A stretch of DNA of 51,769 nucleotides from Chitinophagales bacterium. GTDB taxonomy: Bacteria; Bacteroidota; Bacteroidia; Chitinophagales; Chitinophagaceae. A program made the position numbers and the translations under genes. The DNA lies in NCBI GenBank assembly GCA_017303455.1, contig JAFLBM010000028.1:1-51769 (forward strand), written 5' to 3'. The notes under the pieces are model-generated. The model saw only the letters and a program-made list of their open reading frames with translations. It made no database searches and was not told the DNA's origin. The stretch's first letter is position 1; the number at the start of each line of letters is the position of its first letter. Shown piece by piece: positions 34,557-43,756 of this stretch.

Positions 34557-35131
34557 ATGTGGCCATCACTTCATACACAAATAAGAAAACATATTGCTAT
34601 TTCAGACAAAGACCTGTAAAAAGCCAGCTTCTTCTTTGCATACAGGAAATTCAGAAAAAAGCAATTTATACTCCGGGAAGGAGATGTATGCAGGTTTGAA
34701 ACGTTCATTTTAAAAGGTTGCTGCAGAACTTATGAGCTGGATGAAAAGGGGCAGGAATATATTCTCCGGTTTGCCCCGAAGATTGGTGGGCTGGGAATCT
34801 TTATAGTTTTTTGACTGAAACAGCATCAACCTATGCTATTGACTGCCTGGAGAATTGCGAAGTTCTTCAAATTTCAAAGCAAGGGCTTGAAGAACTCTAT
34901 AGTGAACTGCCTGTAATGGAACGATACTTCCGCATCATTATTCAAAACGCTTTTATTGTCTTGCAAAAAAGAGTCCTGGCCAATCTTAGCAAACCAGCTG
35001 CCGATCGTTATAAAGAGTTTATTGAAAAATAAACTCAGATTGAGAACAGGGTTCCTGATCACCAGATTGCTTCATTCCCGGGCCTTACTCTCCAAAATCT
35101 CAGCCGTATCAGGAGCCGGTTTCGTAAATGA
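34557..35131 (+). pseudogene. Decayed Crp/Fnr family regulator
   Basis: The reading QIRKHIAISDKDL, then KASFFFAYRKFRKKQFILRE, GDVCRFETF and ILKGCCRTYELDEKGQEYI matches the Bacteroidota Crp/Fnr family. There are three lesions: an in-frame TAA at 34617-34619, a one-base loss near 34776 (after LRFAP, before EDWWAGNLYSFLTE), and an in-frame TAA at 35030-35032 where the family usually has a Tyr. The C-terminal HTH (QIENRVPDHQIASF, SRIRSRFRK) is still readable. The gene is inactive. Intact relatives occur at 19903 and 42703. Confidence 0.88.
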
Positions 35132-35234
35132 TATTAACATAGGGTAATATCATTTCTTATTGCATGCGATTGGTAAGGATCTTTCCACAATTGCATTGTT
35201 GCATTGTATTATTTACAAATAAAATGCAGTTAGA

Positions 35235-35662
35235 ATGAAAAAGATATTATTCAGTACCGACAAGTCCTTATTAAGCATGCTGCTGTTAAGGCTGACAACA
35301 GCTTTGACCCTGTTGCCTCATGGTGCACAAAAAATGCTGGGCTGGTTTGGCGGTTATGGATTCACCGGGACGATGAGCTATTTTACAGAAGTAAAAAACA
35401 TACCCTACCCTGTTGCCCTCCTGGTGATTTTAATTGAATTTTTTGGCCCATTGTTTCTCATATTTGGACTGGGAACAAGATTAGTTGCTGTCGATATTAT
35501 AGTCAATATGACAGGGATCATTCTGTCCTCACATACGCAATATGGCTTTTTTATGAACTGGTTCGGTACACAACAGGGGAAGGATTTGAATACCACCTCC
35601 TGATCACTGGTGGCGGGAAGCATTCCCTGGATGCAAAGATATCAGCCAGGTTATCAAACTAA
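35235..35662 (+). pseudogene. Decayed DoxX family membrane protein
   Basis: The first three helices are intact (LSMLLLRLTTALTLLPHGAQ, NIPYPVALLVILIEFFGPLF, LGTRLVAVDIIVNMTGIIL). After NWFGTQQGK the frame shifts near 35583, and the true frame continues FEYHLL, then ITGGGKHSLDAKISARLSN, with about 8-10 residues of the fourth helix missing. Thus a one-base loss and a small deletion truncate it. An intact, distant DoxX-type protein is at 44552. It lies next to the decayed Crp/Fnr gene, possibly its former partner. Confidence 0.82.
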
Positions 35663-35673
35663 ATTATTCAAAT

Positions 35674-35721
35674 AGTATAGTTACAAAAAAAAAATCTAAG
35701 ATGTTTTTTTGTAACTATACT
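35674..35721. terminator. Perfect 18-bp inverted repeat, bidirectional terminator
   Basis: AGTATAGTTACAAAAAAA (35674-35691) and its exact reverse complement (35704-35721) flank a 12-nt loop. The A/T-run edges allow termination in both directions, for the decayed DoxX gene (+) and the debranching enzyme gene (-). The stop codon of the latter (35715-35717) lies inside the right arm. Confidence 0.8.
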
Positions 35722-37703
35722 TCTGCCATTTGTTTTCTCTTTCCCCTCTTACTGATAAAAAGATCATACTGCTTAATTACCCGTAATACCTCTGCCACTC
35801 CCCATGCCTGTGCCACACAACCCCTGGGATGATGGGGTGTTTCTGCATCAAAAATCTCGGATACTGATCCCAGGCATCCTTCATTGAGATGATACCTGAA
35901 GGCGCTGATTACTTTTTTTATTTTGGATTTCGGAGCATTAATACTGACCAACCCATCGATATAGGCACCCAATAACCAGCTCCAGACGGTTCCCTGGTGA
36001 TAGGAGGAATCCCGGTGCCACTGATCACCTCCGTATTGGCGAATATAATGGTCATCGTCGGCTGCTAAGCTACGCAAGCCTGCGGGGGTATATAATTTCT
36101 CCTCAATGATTTTTAATAGTGATTTTGCTTTCGCTCCCTGTATCAATGGGAAAGGAAGACTAATTGCAAACAATTGATTGGGCCGCAGCTCAGTAACAGC
36201 ATGGCCCTTCTCATCAATATTATCATATAAATAGCCCCCGTTACCGAACCAGAATTTTTGTTCGAAACTCTTCTTAACTTTCAGGGCACGGTCTTCCATT
36301 ATTTCAGCTTCCTTTTTGTCCTTTTTCATTTTGAGTAGCTCAGCAATTATTCTTAGCGCATTGTACCAGAGTGCCTGTATCTCCACCGGTTTTCCCATGC
36401 GGGGTGTAACCACCCAGGTTCCGATCCTTGCATCCATCCAGGTCAATTGCTGACCTGCTTCCCCTGAATACAGCAACCCGTCCTCCTCTGCCTTTATATT
36501 ATATCTTGTTCCTTTCAGATGCCATTCAATTATTTCGGATAATACAGGAAGGATTTCAGTCAAAACAAATTGCTTATCCCCACTTGCCTCCAGGTATTTG
36601 TACACAGCAATAAAATACCAAAGTGTTCCATCCGCGTTATTATACTCCGGAAGTTCACCATTATCCCGGAAACGATTGGGCAACATACCCTCACTAACTG
36701 ACCTTGCAAATGCAGAAATGATTTTCTTTGCATCTTCAAAACGTCCTGTACTTAAACATAATCCGGGAAGCGAAATCATGGTATCTCTGCCCCAGTCAGT
36801 AAACCAATGATAACCTGCAATAATGGTCTTCAGGTCAGCATCCCGTTTTACAATAAACTGGTCAGCCGCCAATACAAGCTGTTTGAACATTTCATCATCG
36901 GGCTGCCCGCTGATCAGTGCCTGCCTCCGTAATTTTTCTCCGGCCAGTAATTTTTGTGCATCCCTGCCTTTGGGGTTTTCGGTAGAGATTATTATTTCTA
37001 ATGAGTCTCCTTCCCGCAATGACACAGCAAACAGTCCGTGATTGAACAGGTCTTCTGAATAATCAAGCCCCCTGTATTGTTCAATGGAATATTGAAAGTT
37101 GTTATACCAGGAAGGATTATGCTGGTAAGAAGAACCAGGTATACTAATAAACAGGTCGGTTTTCCCATCCGGTTGATTATGAAAAATTTCATTTTCAAAA
37201 TTAACAGACCAGTGTAGCTGAGGTCCCTGCCGGCTTAGTGAATGATAGCCCCTGGCAGCTATTAATGGTAATAACTCAAGTGTAAATGCCAATTCCGACT
37301 TTACAACTTCATACCGGATGATCGTAGTGTTTTCACCATGGATCATCGCTATAGTTTTTTTTATCCGAACGCCCCCCGCATCATAATCCCATTGCGGAAA
37401 AAGGTCCCTGGTGAAATTTTCGAGGTATTGATATCCTTTGGGATGAATAGTATCTCCGGGATACTGGTTTGTTCCCAGTTCATATCGCTGATCGCCCACT
37501 ACAATTGTCTCATCCAATTTTGAAACCAGCAGCATCCGCTCAGCCGGAGGTACAATTGCAGCTACCAGCAATCCATGATAACGACGGGTGTTTGTTCCCG
37601 TAATAGATGAACCGGCCCAGCCGCCTAACCCATTTGTCTCTAACCACTCAAATTGAGTAGCCTTCTTAAAATCGCTAAGAACTGCTTTGTCTTTACCCAG
37701 CAT
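35715..37703 (-). CDS. Glycogen debranching enzyme (amylo-1,6-glucosidase type)
   Basis: The ATG at 37703 (MLGKDKAVLSDFKK) is preferred; a start at 37754 (MNRKGKLTKK) would overlap the upstream gene by 41 nt. The 662-aa form has an N-terminal GDE domain (EWLETNGLGGWAGSSITGTNTRRYHGLLVA) and a C-terminal (alpha/alpha)6 GDE domain (WFTDWGRDTMISLPGL, NADGTLWYF, WMDARIGTWVVTPRMGKPVEIQALW, YHQGTVWSWLLGAY). It removes alpha-1,6 branches from glycogen-like glucan. It is the last gene of the glycan operon, downstream of the GH63-like enzyme. Confidence 0.92.
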   Translation of the reverse strand: MLGKDKAVLSDFKKATQFEWLETNGLGGWAGSSITGTNTRRYHGLLVAAIVPPAERMLLVSKLDETIVVGDQRYELGTNQYPGDTIHPKGYQYLENFTRDLFPQWDYDAGGVRIKKTIAMIHGENTTIIRYEVVKSELAFTLELLPLIAARGYHSLSRQGPQLHWSVNFENEIFHNQPDGKTDLFISIPGSSYQHNPSWYNNFQYSIEQYRGLDYSEDLFNHGLFAVSLREGDSLEIIISTENPKGRDAQKLLAGEKLRRQALISGQPDDEMFKQLVLAADQFIVKRDADLKTIIAGYHWFTDWGRDTMISLPGLCLSTGRFEDAKKIISAFARSVSEGMLPNRFRDNGELPEYNNADGTLWYFIAVYKYLEASGDKQFVLTEILPVLSEIIEWHLKGTRYNIKAEEDGLLYSGEAGQQLTWMDARIGTWVVTPRMGKPVEIQALWYNALRIIAELLKMKKDKKEAEIMEDRALKVKKSFEQKFWFGNGGYLYDNIDEKGHAVTELRPNQLFAISLPFPLIQGAKAKSLLKIIEEKLYTPAGLRSLAADDDHYIRQYGGDQWHRDSSYHQGTVWSWLLGAYIDGLVSINAPKSKIKKVISAFRYHLNEGCLGSVSEIFDAETPHHPRGCVAQAWGVAEVLRVIKQYDLFISKRGKRKQMAEV

Positions 37704-37713
37704 AACTTGATTA

Positions 37714-40374
37714 TTAAACCGTAGCTTTTTCGTTAATTTTCCCTTTCTGTTCATTTTTAAAAAGACTGATCCGGTTGATCAGTTCTGCTACCACACCAGT
37801 CCAGCCAGTCTGGTGCGAAGCGCCTACACCCCTTGCCGTATCTCCATGAAAATATTCATAGAACAATACAAGATCCCTGAAATGCGGATCATCTTTATAG
37901 ATCATATGGTGATCATTGACCGGCCGGTGGCCGGATTCATCCTTTTCGAAAATGGAAACTAACCGCCTGGACAATTCGTTCGATACTTCACTCAATTGCA
38001 TATACCGGCCAGACCCGGCAGGCAATTCCACCTTACAATCATCCTTGTAATAGTCGCAATATTGCTGTAAGGCAAGCACCAGCAGGTAATTCATCGGCAT
38101 CCATACGGGACCTCTCCAGTTAGAGTTTCCACCAAATAAAGCTGAACGGCCCTCAGCCGGTTGGTAATTCAAACCAAATTCCTGCCCGTCAATATGCACA
38201 CTATATCCTTTTTCATGAATTTTTGAAATGGATCGGATACCTCCCGGTGATAAAAATTCACGTTCGTCCAACAAAGCCTTTAGTAATTTCTCCAGGCGTT
38301 GTTTCGGTACCAGGGACAACAAAATATCATCATGGTCATTTAGTTCTTCGATGACTGAATACTGTCTGTTTTTTTCCCGGTATTGCTGAAACCATTTTAA
38401 ACGGTTGTGAAAATCAGGAACTTTTTCCAGCAAATCTTTTTTGAGTACCAATACCGCAAATAATGCAGATAAGCCCACCAGGCTGCGAACTTTCAGGGGA
38501 ATGTACTTTCCATTTGGCATAGCCAAAACATCATAGAAGAAACCTTCCTCATCATCCCAGCTTCCTGTCCAGTCTTCACCGATCCGGTTCAATGATTCTG
38601 AAATATAGACAAAGTGTTCAAAAAATTTGGTGGTCACATCTTCATAGGCCGGGTTATGTTGTGAAATTTCCAATGCCATTTCAAGCATATTCAAACAATA
38701 CATAGCCATCCAGCTCGTACCGTCAGCCTGTTCAAGTACTCCACCACCTGGTATCATATTACTTCTGTCAAATACACCAATATTATCCAGGCCCAGGAAA
38801 CCGCCTTCGAAAACATTATTGCCTTTGTGATCTTTACGGTTGACCCACCAGGTAAAATTGATCAGCAGTTTTTGGAATACCCTTTCTAAAAATTGAATGT
38901 CGCCCTTCCCTGTTCTCTCTTTATCTATTTTATATACCTGTAAACAACTCCACGCATGTACCGGGGGATTCACGTCACTGAAGGCCCATTCATAGGCAGG
39001 TAGCTGTCCGTTAGGATGCATATACCATTCCCGCAGGAATAATATCAATTGATCTTTTGCAAACTGCGGGTCCACCATCGCCAGGGGCACACAATGAAAA
39101 GCAAGATCCCAGGCAGCATACCAGGGATATTCCCATTTATCCGGCATGGAGATAATATCCTCGTTATTCAGTGAATGCCATTGATGATTACGGCCTGTTT
39201 TTCTTTGCTGGGGTGGTGCCGGCTGACCGGGGTCACCATTCAGCCACCTGGGAATATCAATATTAAAATACTGTTTACTCCATAACATGCCGGCAAATGC
39301 CTGTCGCTGGATATTTTGCAGGTCTTTTCCCTTTGCAGTACTGATCTTGCTGTAAAATTCATTGGCCTCTGTGGCACGATTTTCAAAAACGGAGTCAAAT
39401 TCCTTTAAGGGATCATCTCCCACATCAGATTTGGACAACCGTAACTTAATAGTAACCGGGGCCCCGGGAGAAACATTATACTCATACATCGGAGCAAATT
39501 TTGTTCCTTCCTTTTTAGCTTCCAGCCAATCAAATCCTTTTTCAATCACGGCAGTATGGAAAGCATCTTTTACGAATCCTGTTTTATTGGGCTGTCCATA
39601 CAACCTCTCCGTATTTGTTTCATTTTCTGTAAAAAGGGTACGAACCGGCTTTTCAAAGTAAAAATGATATTCACCTGCTGCATAATCAATCAATTTCACT
39701 TCACCATGACCATTCGTCTCTTTCTTCAGGTACATCAGCGGTTTTTCCTCCGCCAGGCCAAAACTCCAGAGGTTTCGGAACCACAAAGTAGGGAGAACAG
39801 CAATGTATGCATCTTCCTTACCCCGGTTATGGACCGTAATCCGGATAAAAATATCCTCGGTATCATTTTTGGCATATTCAGTAAAAACATCAAAGTATTT
39901 TCCGTTGTCAAAAACACCGGTTTCCAATATTTCGTATTCATCCTCATCCCGGGAACGATTCCGGTTAGTAGTAACCAGGTCAGCATAAGGAAAAGCCGCC
40001 TGGGGATACTTGTACAAATGTTTCATGTAGGAATGAGTGGGTGTACTATCCAGGTAGTAGTACAGCTCTTTCACATCTTCTCCATGATTTCCTTCATTAC
40101 CTGTTAGTCCAAATAACCGTTCCTTTAGTATAGGGTCATTCCCATTCCATAAAGCTATAGCAAAACAAATCCGTTGCATATCATCACTGATACCAGCGAT
40201 GCCATCTTCCCCCCAGCGGTATACTCTTGAACGGGCATGATCATGTGGAAAATAATCCCATGCATTACCATGCTCACTATAATCCTCTCTTACGGTTCCC
40301 CATTGTCTTTCACTCAAATAAGGTCCCCATTTTTTCCATTGACGATCTTTCAACCGTGTTTGTTCTTTATTCAT
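37714..40374 (-). CDS. GH63-like (MGH1-type) glucosidase
   Basis: The ATG at 40374 (MNKEQTRLKDRQWKKWG) gives 886 aa, with no signal peptide. N-terminal signatures are PYLSERQWGTVREDYS and AWDYFPHDHARSRVYRWGEDG. The C-terminal (alpha/alpha)6 barrel has WEYPWYAAWDLAFHC, QADGTSWMAMYCLNML, DWTGSWDDEEGFFYDVL, NWRGPVWMPMNYLL and HQTGWTGVVAELI. Relatives of this type act on mannosyl- or glucosyl-containing oligosaccharides or glucosylglycerate. The exact substrate is not predictable. It lies between an SDR gene and the debranching enzyme gene. Confidence 0.88.
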   Translation of the reverse strand: MNKEQTRLKDRQWKKWGPYLSERQWGTVREDYSEHGNAWDYFPHDHARSRVYRWGEDGIAGISDDMQRICFAIALWNGNDPILKERLFGLTGNEGNHGEDVKELYYYLDSTPTHSYMKHLYKYPQAAFPYADLVTTNRNRSRDEDEYEILETGVFDNGKYFDVFTEYAKNDTEDIFIRITVHNRGKEDAYIAVLPTLWFRNLWSFGLAEEKPLMYLKKETNGHGEVKLIDYAAGEYHFYFEKPVRTLFTENETNTERLYGQPNKTGFVKDAFHTAVIEKGFDWLEAKKEGTKFAPMYEYNVSPGAPVTIKLRLSKSDVGDDPLKEFDSVFENRATEANEFYSKISTAKGKDLQNIQRQAFAGMLWSKQYFNIDIPRWLNGDPGQPAPPQQRKTGRNHQWHSLNNEDIISMPDKWEYPWYAAWDLAFHCVPLAMVDPQFAKDQLILFLREWYMHPNGQLPAYEWAFSDVNPPVHAWSCLQVYKIDKERTGKGDIQFLERVFQKLLINFTWWVNRKDHKGNNVFEGGFLGLDNIGVFDRSNMIPGGGVLEQADGTSWMAMYCLNMLEMALEISQHNPAYEDVTTKFFEHFVYISESLNRIGEDWTGSWDDEEGFFYDVLAMPNGKYIPLKVRSLVGLSALFAVLVLKKDLLEKVPDFHNRLKWFQQYREKNRQYSVIEELNDHDDILLSLVPKQRLEKLLKALLDEREFLSPGGIRSISKIHEKGYSVHIDGQEFGLNYQPAEGRSALFGGNSNWRGPVWMPMNYLLVLALQQYCDYYKDDCKVELPAGSGRYMQLSEVSNELSRRLVSIFEKDESGHRPVNDHHMIYKDDPHFRDLVLFYEYFHGDTARGVGASHQTGWTGVVAELINRISLFKNEQKGKINEKATV

Positions 40375-40450
40375 AAACAATTTTTGCAGCCTGCTTTAGT
40401 AATTCTGTTCAGCTTCGTTGCGTCGCACACTTCATCGTTCGGCCCGCTTA

Positions 40451-41263
40451 TCAGCCATTATCCTCAAACCCGGGGTACAATGTCATTCCACCATCCACAA
40501 AAAGTGTAGTTCCGTTCACATAATCTGCATCATCACTGGCGAGCCACACTGCAGCCTTGCCAATGTCTTCCACTTGTCCAACTCTTTTCTGCGGAATGAG
40601 TTTTAATAATTGCTGTAAATGTTCTGCTGTGTCCCAGGCATCATGATTAATTGGAGTAGCAATGGCTCCGGGTGCGATAGAATTGATCCGGATACGCTTC
40701 GGAGCAAATTCCTGGGCAATAGTTTTCATCATTAACATAACTCCTCCTTTACTGGCAGCATAATTGGCATGACCTGCCCAGGGAATTACTTCATGAACAC
40801 TGCTCATACAAATGATCTTTCCGGCCGACTTGGATTTGCCATTTACCCCCCGCCGTAAAAATTCTTTGATAGCCTCCCTGGCACAGAGAAACTGGCCGGT
40901 AAGATTTACACTCAATACAAAATTCCATTGGTCAAGTGTCATCTCTGTGAACGGGGCGTCTTTCTGCAGGCCGGCATTATTGACCAGGATATCCACTGTT
41001 CCAAACTGTCCGATCACATCAGCAAACATGTTCTGAACATCCTGTTCTTTACTTACATCGGCCTGGTAAGCAATGGCAGTTCCTCCATGAGCGGCTATTT
41101 CATTCACCACTTGCTGGGCCATCTCCTTTGTGGATGCCACCGGGTAATTCACAACCACTGTAGCTCCTGCTTTTGCCAGTTCTTTGGCGCAACCTGCGCC
41201 AATACCACTGCTGGCTCCTGTTACAATAGCAACTTGTCCTTTCAGTTTCATGCTTATTTCCAT
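40451..41263 (-). CDS. SDR family glucose 1-dehydrogenase-like enzyme
   Basis: The 270-aa protein is a classical short-chain dehydrogenase: TGASSGIGAG (cofactor loop), NNAGLQKDAPF, catalytic MSSVHEVIPWAGHANYAASKGG with Ser, Tyr and Lys, IAPGAIATPI and DGGMTLYPGF at the end, as in Bacillus-type glucose 1-dehydrogenase. An ATG at 41251 (MKLKGQ) is an alternative start. It oxidises glucose or a similar sugar with NAD(P). It lies 8 nt after the GH57 stop, so co-transcription is likely. Confidence 0.9.
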   Translation of the reverse strand: MEISMKLKGQVAIVTGASSGIGAGCAKELAKAGATVVVNYPVASTKEMAQQVVNEIAAHGGTAIAYQADVSKEQDVQNMFADVIGQFGTVDILVNNAGLQKDAPFTEMTLDQWNFVLSVNLTGQFLCAREAIKEFLRRGVNGKSKSAGKIICMSSVHEVIPWAGHANYAASKGGVMLMMKTIAQEFAPKRIRINSIAPGAIATPINHDAWDTAEHLQQLLKLIPQKRVGQVEDIGKAAVWLASDDADYVNGTTLFVDGGMTLYPGFEDNG

Positions 41264-41271
41264 TTAAATAG

Positions 41272-42492
41272 TTAAAATAAAATCATTGCAGCAGTTGTGC
41301 TGCCTTTATACTTCTTCTTTTCAAGATTTTTCCTGATCAGTGATATTTCAAAATCAGCCAGAATATTCGTATAACTAGCTGAAGCCTCCCCCACCGAAGA
41401 GAACGGATTCCTGTATTTCGCATTCTTTGTTGTCATATAATAAAAATGATCCGCCGACTGTAACCTGCCCCATTTCGCCAATGATTTTTCACAACCGCTT
41501 CCTTTCACCATTTTCTCAAGGCTATATATCTTCTTAAGCATATTATTCTGCACCATATTCTCGCTCCATACACAGGAATCATCTCCTTTATCCTCCCATG
41601 AAATTGTTTTGGTGACCTGGTAAGTATCGGCCGGGGTACTAAATTGAATTACCGCCGAGGGTAAGGAAAAAAGAAATCCCGCATCTCTCAGCACCTCTCC
41701 TGGCAAGGCTTCCAGGAAATCAAAAATCCCTGAATCCCTTTTCTTATGCACTCCAAATGTTTCATAATCCATGAACAGGTTTATAACCTCCGTATTTTGA
41801 GGATGGCTGTGTAACCATTCCGAAAACTTACCTGCAGTAAGAGGATGCTCTGACCAATTCGTATCGCCAAAACGAAACGCTATATCATCAGAAAGCCTCG
41901 CATTCCGCAACAGCAAGCTGACTGGAGTATCTGCTGCTGCTGTATAAACATGATTAGGGGATCTGCCTTTCAATACACTCTCTGTGCCTTCACATAAAAC
42001 ACCCGTAAACCCCATCGGTGCAACCTGTGCAGCAAGACTGTCATTATAAATCAGTTCTGTGTTCCTGAAAACAGCAGGCCGTTTACCAAATAATTCCCGG
42101 ATCGTATCGGCATGTTTACTAACCTGCCTGTTAAACTCATCAGCAGAATGCAAAAACGCCAGCGAATGATAATATGTTTCCCCAAGTATTTCAACACAGC
42201 CGGTAGCCACCAATCTCCGGAACGAGGAAATAACATCAGGCCGGTAACGTTGTAACAACTCCAGTGTGATTCCACTGATAGAAAAGCTAACTCTGAAAGA
42301 ATTTTGATTAGCCAGTATCGACTGGTAAATAATATCGTTAGCCGGCAGATAACATTGATCAGCAGCCATGTCAATCGAAGCCCTGGTAGCCAGTTCATCG
42401 GTATAACAATGCACCACACCAACATCCTGTGACCCGTATCGCTTTAGCTTATAAGGCTGGTGAACTTTAAAATATAAACAAACAGATGTCAT
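41272..42492 (-). CDS. GH57 family alpha-glucan hydrolase
   Basis: The ATG at 42492 (MTSVCLYFKVHQPYKLKRYG) gives 406 aa; an upstream reading to 42531 adds an unlikely leader. GH57 features are the N-terminal YFKVHQPY, the central FRNTELIYND (nucleophile region) and NLFMDYETFGVHKK (acid/base Asp in DYETFG). GH57 enzymes are amylases, branching enzymes or amylopullulanases acting on alpha-glucans. It is the first gene of the four-gene glycan operon, with a 210-bp leader region upstream. Confidence 0.9.
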   Translation of the reverse strand: MTSVCLYFKVHQPYKLKRYGSQDVGVVHCYTDELATRASIDMAADQCYLPANDIIYQSILANQNSFRVSFSISGITLELLQRYRPDVISSFRRLVATGCVEILGETYYHSLAFLHSADEFNRQVSKHADTIRELFGKRPAVFRNTELIYNDSLAAQVAPMGFTGVLCEGTESVLKGRSPNHVYTAAADTPVSLLLRNARLSDDIAFRFGDTNWSEHPLTAGKFSEWLHSHPQNTEVINLFMDYETFGVHKKRDSGIFDFLEALPGEVLRDAGFLFSLPSAVIQFSTPADTYQVTKTISWEDKGDDSCVWSENMVQNNMLKKIYSLEKMVKGSGCEKSLAKWGRLQSADHFYYMTTKNAKYRNPFSSVGEASASYTNILADFEISLIRKNLEKKKYKGSTTAAMILF

Positions 42493-42522
42493 TGAATTAT
42501 TTTTTCCGGGAAAGGCAGGGAA

Positions 42523-42550
42523 AACGGCCACTGTTCTTCGCAGGGCCGTT
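42523..42550 (-). promoter_or_regulatory. Leader hairpin upstream of glycan operon
   Basis: AACGGCC (42523-42529) pairs with GGCCGTT (42544-42550), with inner CTG/CAG pairing, in the probable 5' UTR of the GH57 gene, about 30 nt before its ATG. It could control translation or mRNA stability. No known riboswitch match. Confidence 0.45.
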
Positions 42551-42627
42551 ACCCATATTGCCTCTCTAACCCAAACCCCACTGTATTAAAAAGGTTCTTT
42601 TGAAAATTATATTCTGGAAACAGGATG

Positions 42628-42635
42628 CAAAACTA
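42628..42635 (-). promoter_or_regulatory. Possible -7 element of glycan operon
   Basis: TAGTTTTG on the minus strand fits TAnnTTTG. No TTTG is found at 19-20 bp, so support is weak. If used, the leader would be about 130 nt and contain the hairpin at 42523-42550. Confidence 0.35.
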
Positions 42636-42702
42636 AAACGGGGAAAAGGCAACTGCTGTCAATCTGTTTACATTCTGCTGCAATTATGATTTTTTTTAAC
42701 AC

Positions 42703-43383
42703 TCAATTCCACGCCACTGGATTATTTAATTCAATATGTTTCCTGTTATAACAAAGCAACCCGGAGCTTCTTAATTCATTCAGCAGCATATTTACACTTT
42801 GCCGTGAAGTTGCTATAAAACCGGCAATATCACTATGCGTAAGATAATTATTAAGAATGATCTTGTCGCCCTGGCGGTTGCCATCAGACTGTGCCCAGTT
42901 TTTAATGAAGCGGATCAACCGGTCTTTTGTATCCAGGTAAACCAGGTCTGCGTGACGATTTTCCAGTCTTTGCAATTTGGTATTTACTTTTCTTGCATAA
43001 TCCAGGACAATAGCAGGATTCTCTTCCAATATCCGCCTGAAATCACTGACATGAAAAGTACATACTATCGTATTAGCTGTTAACGCTTCAGCACATTCGT
43101 CGCTATAGATTTTCCCTTCAAGACCCAGGTCACCGAAAATATCGGGTTCCGTTAGTATATCCTTCACTAACTCGTTTTCTGCATTGCCGGTATCGGTAAT
43201 CTTTACCTTACCCTTTACGAGAAAATGAATACGGGTATAACCGGCTTCACCGTAACTGATCACTTCACCCCTATAAACGGTTCTGATCTTGGCAACGGCA
43301 GCGGCTTCCTTCAGCTTTTGCTCAGGCAAAGATGCCAGCAGCGGGTGGTTCTTCAGGTAGAAGAATTTCATTTCATCAGACAT
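42703..43383 (-). CDS. Crp/Fnr family transcriptional regulator
   Basis: The 226-aa protein has a cyclic-nucleotide-type domain (HPLLASLPEQKLKEAAAVAK, YGEAGYTRIHFLVKGKVKI, EPDIFGDLGLEGK) and a winged helix (YLTHSDIAGFIATSRQSVNMLLNEL). The recognition helix ATSRQSVN is clear. No Cys cluster for an Fe-S centre is seen, so it is not an Fnr-type oxygen sensor. It lies 37 nt after the thioredoxin-like gene and may control the glycan or stress operons on either side. Confidence 0.9.
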   Translation of the reverse strand: MSDEMKFFYLKNHPLLASLPEQKLKEAAAVAKIRTVYRGEVISYGEAGYTRIHFLVKGKVKITDTGNAENELVKDILTEPDIFGDLGLEGKIYSDECAEALTANTIVCTFHVSDFRRILEENPAIVLDYARKVNTKLQRLENRHADLVYLDTKDRLIRFIKNWAQSDGNRQGDKIILNNYLTHSDIAGFIATSRQSVNMLLNELRSSGLLCYNRKHIELNNPVAWN

Positions 43384-43420
43384 GGTTGTAGGTTTTAAAG
43401 ATTTATTAAAAAAGTGGTAG

Positions 43421-43756
43421 TTAATTTCTGTTCAAAGCATTTTCAATTTTACTGATCACCACATTTTTTGGCGTCAGGCCAGTCACATGATCAATCACCT
43501 CTCCTGATTTAAAAAAAAGGATCGTTGGCAACTCGATTACACCGTATTCATTATCAAGCCCGGGTTCCTCTTCCACATCAACGGTAAAAAAATTAGCCTG
43601 CCCTTTATACGAAGCCGCAAGCTCTTCATAGATAGGAGAAATGATCTGGCAGGCACCGCTCCACTCAATTTTAAACTGAACAAGTGATAACGTAATACTT
43701 TCAATTACTTCCTTTCTGAATTCATTCCTGGAGATGGTACGATTCATAATTTTCAT
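43421..43756 (-). CDS. Thioredoxin-like protein with SGAC active site
   Basis: The ATG at 43756 (MKIMNRTISRNEF), preceded by GGGAG, gives 111 aa. The thioredoxin fold is clear: LVQFKIEWSGACQIISPIYE, NFFTVDVEEEPGLDNEYGV and the cis-Pro strand IELPTILFFKSGEVI. In place of WCGPC the protein has W32-S-G-A-C36, so the N-terminal nucleophilic Cys is Ser and the Pro is Ala. Normal disulfide reduction is therefore unlikely; the remaining Cys could form mixed disulfides or be used for regulation. It is encoded upstream of the Crp/Fnr gene and divergent from the YHS operon. Confidence 0.9.
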   Translation of the reverse strand: MKIMNRTISRNEFRKEVIESITLSLVQFKIEWSGACQIISPIYEELAASYKGQANFFTVDVEEEPGLDNEYGVIELPTILFFKSGEVIDHVTGLTPKNVVISKIENALNRN

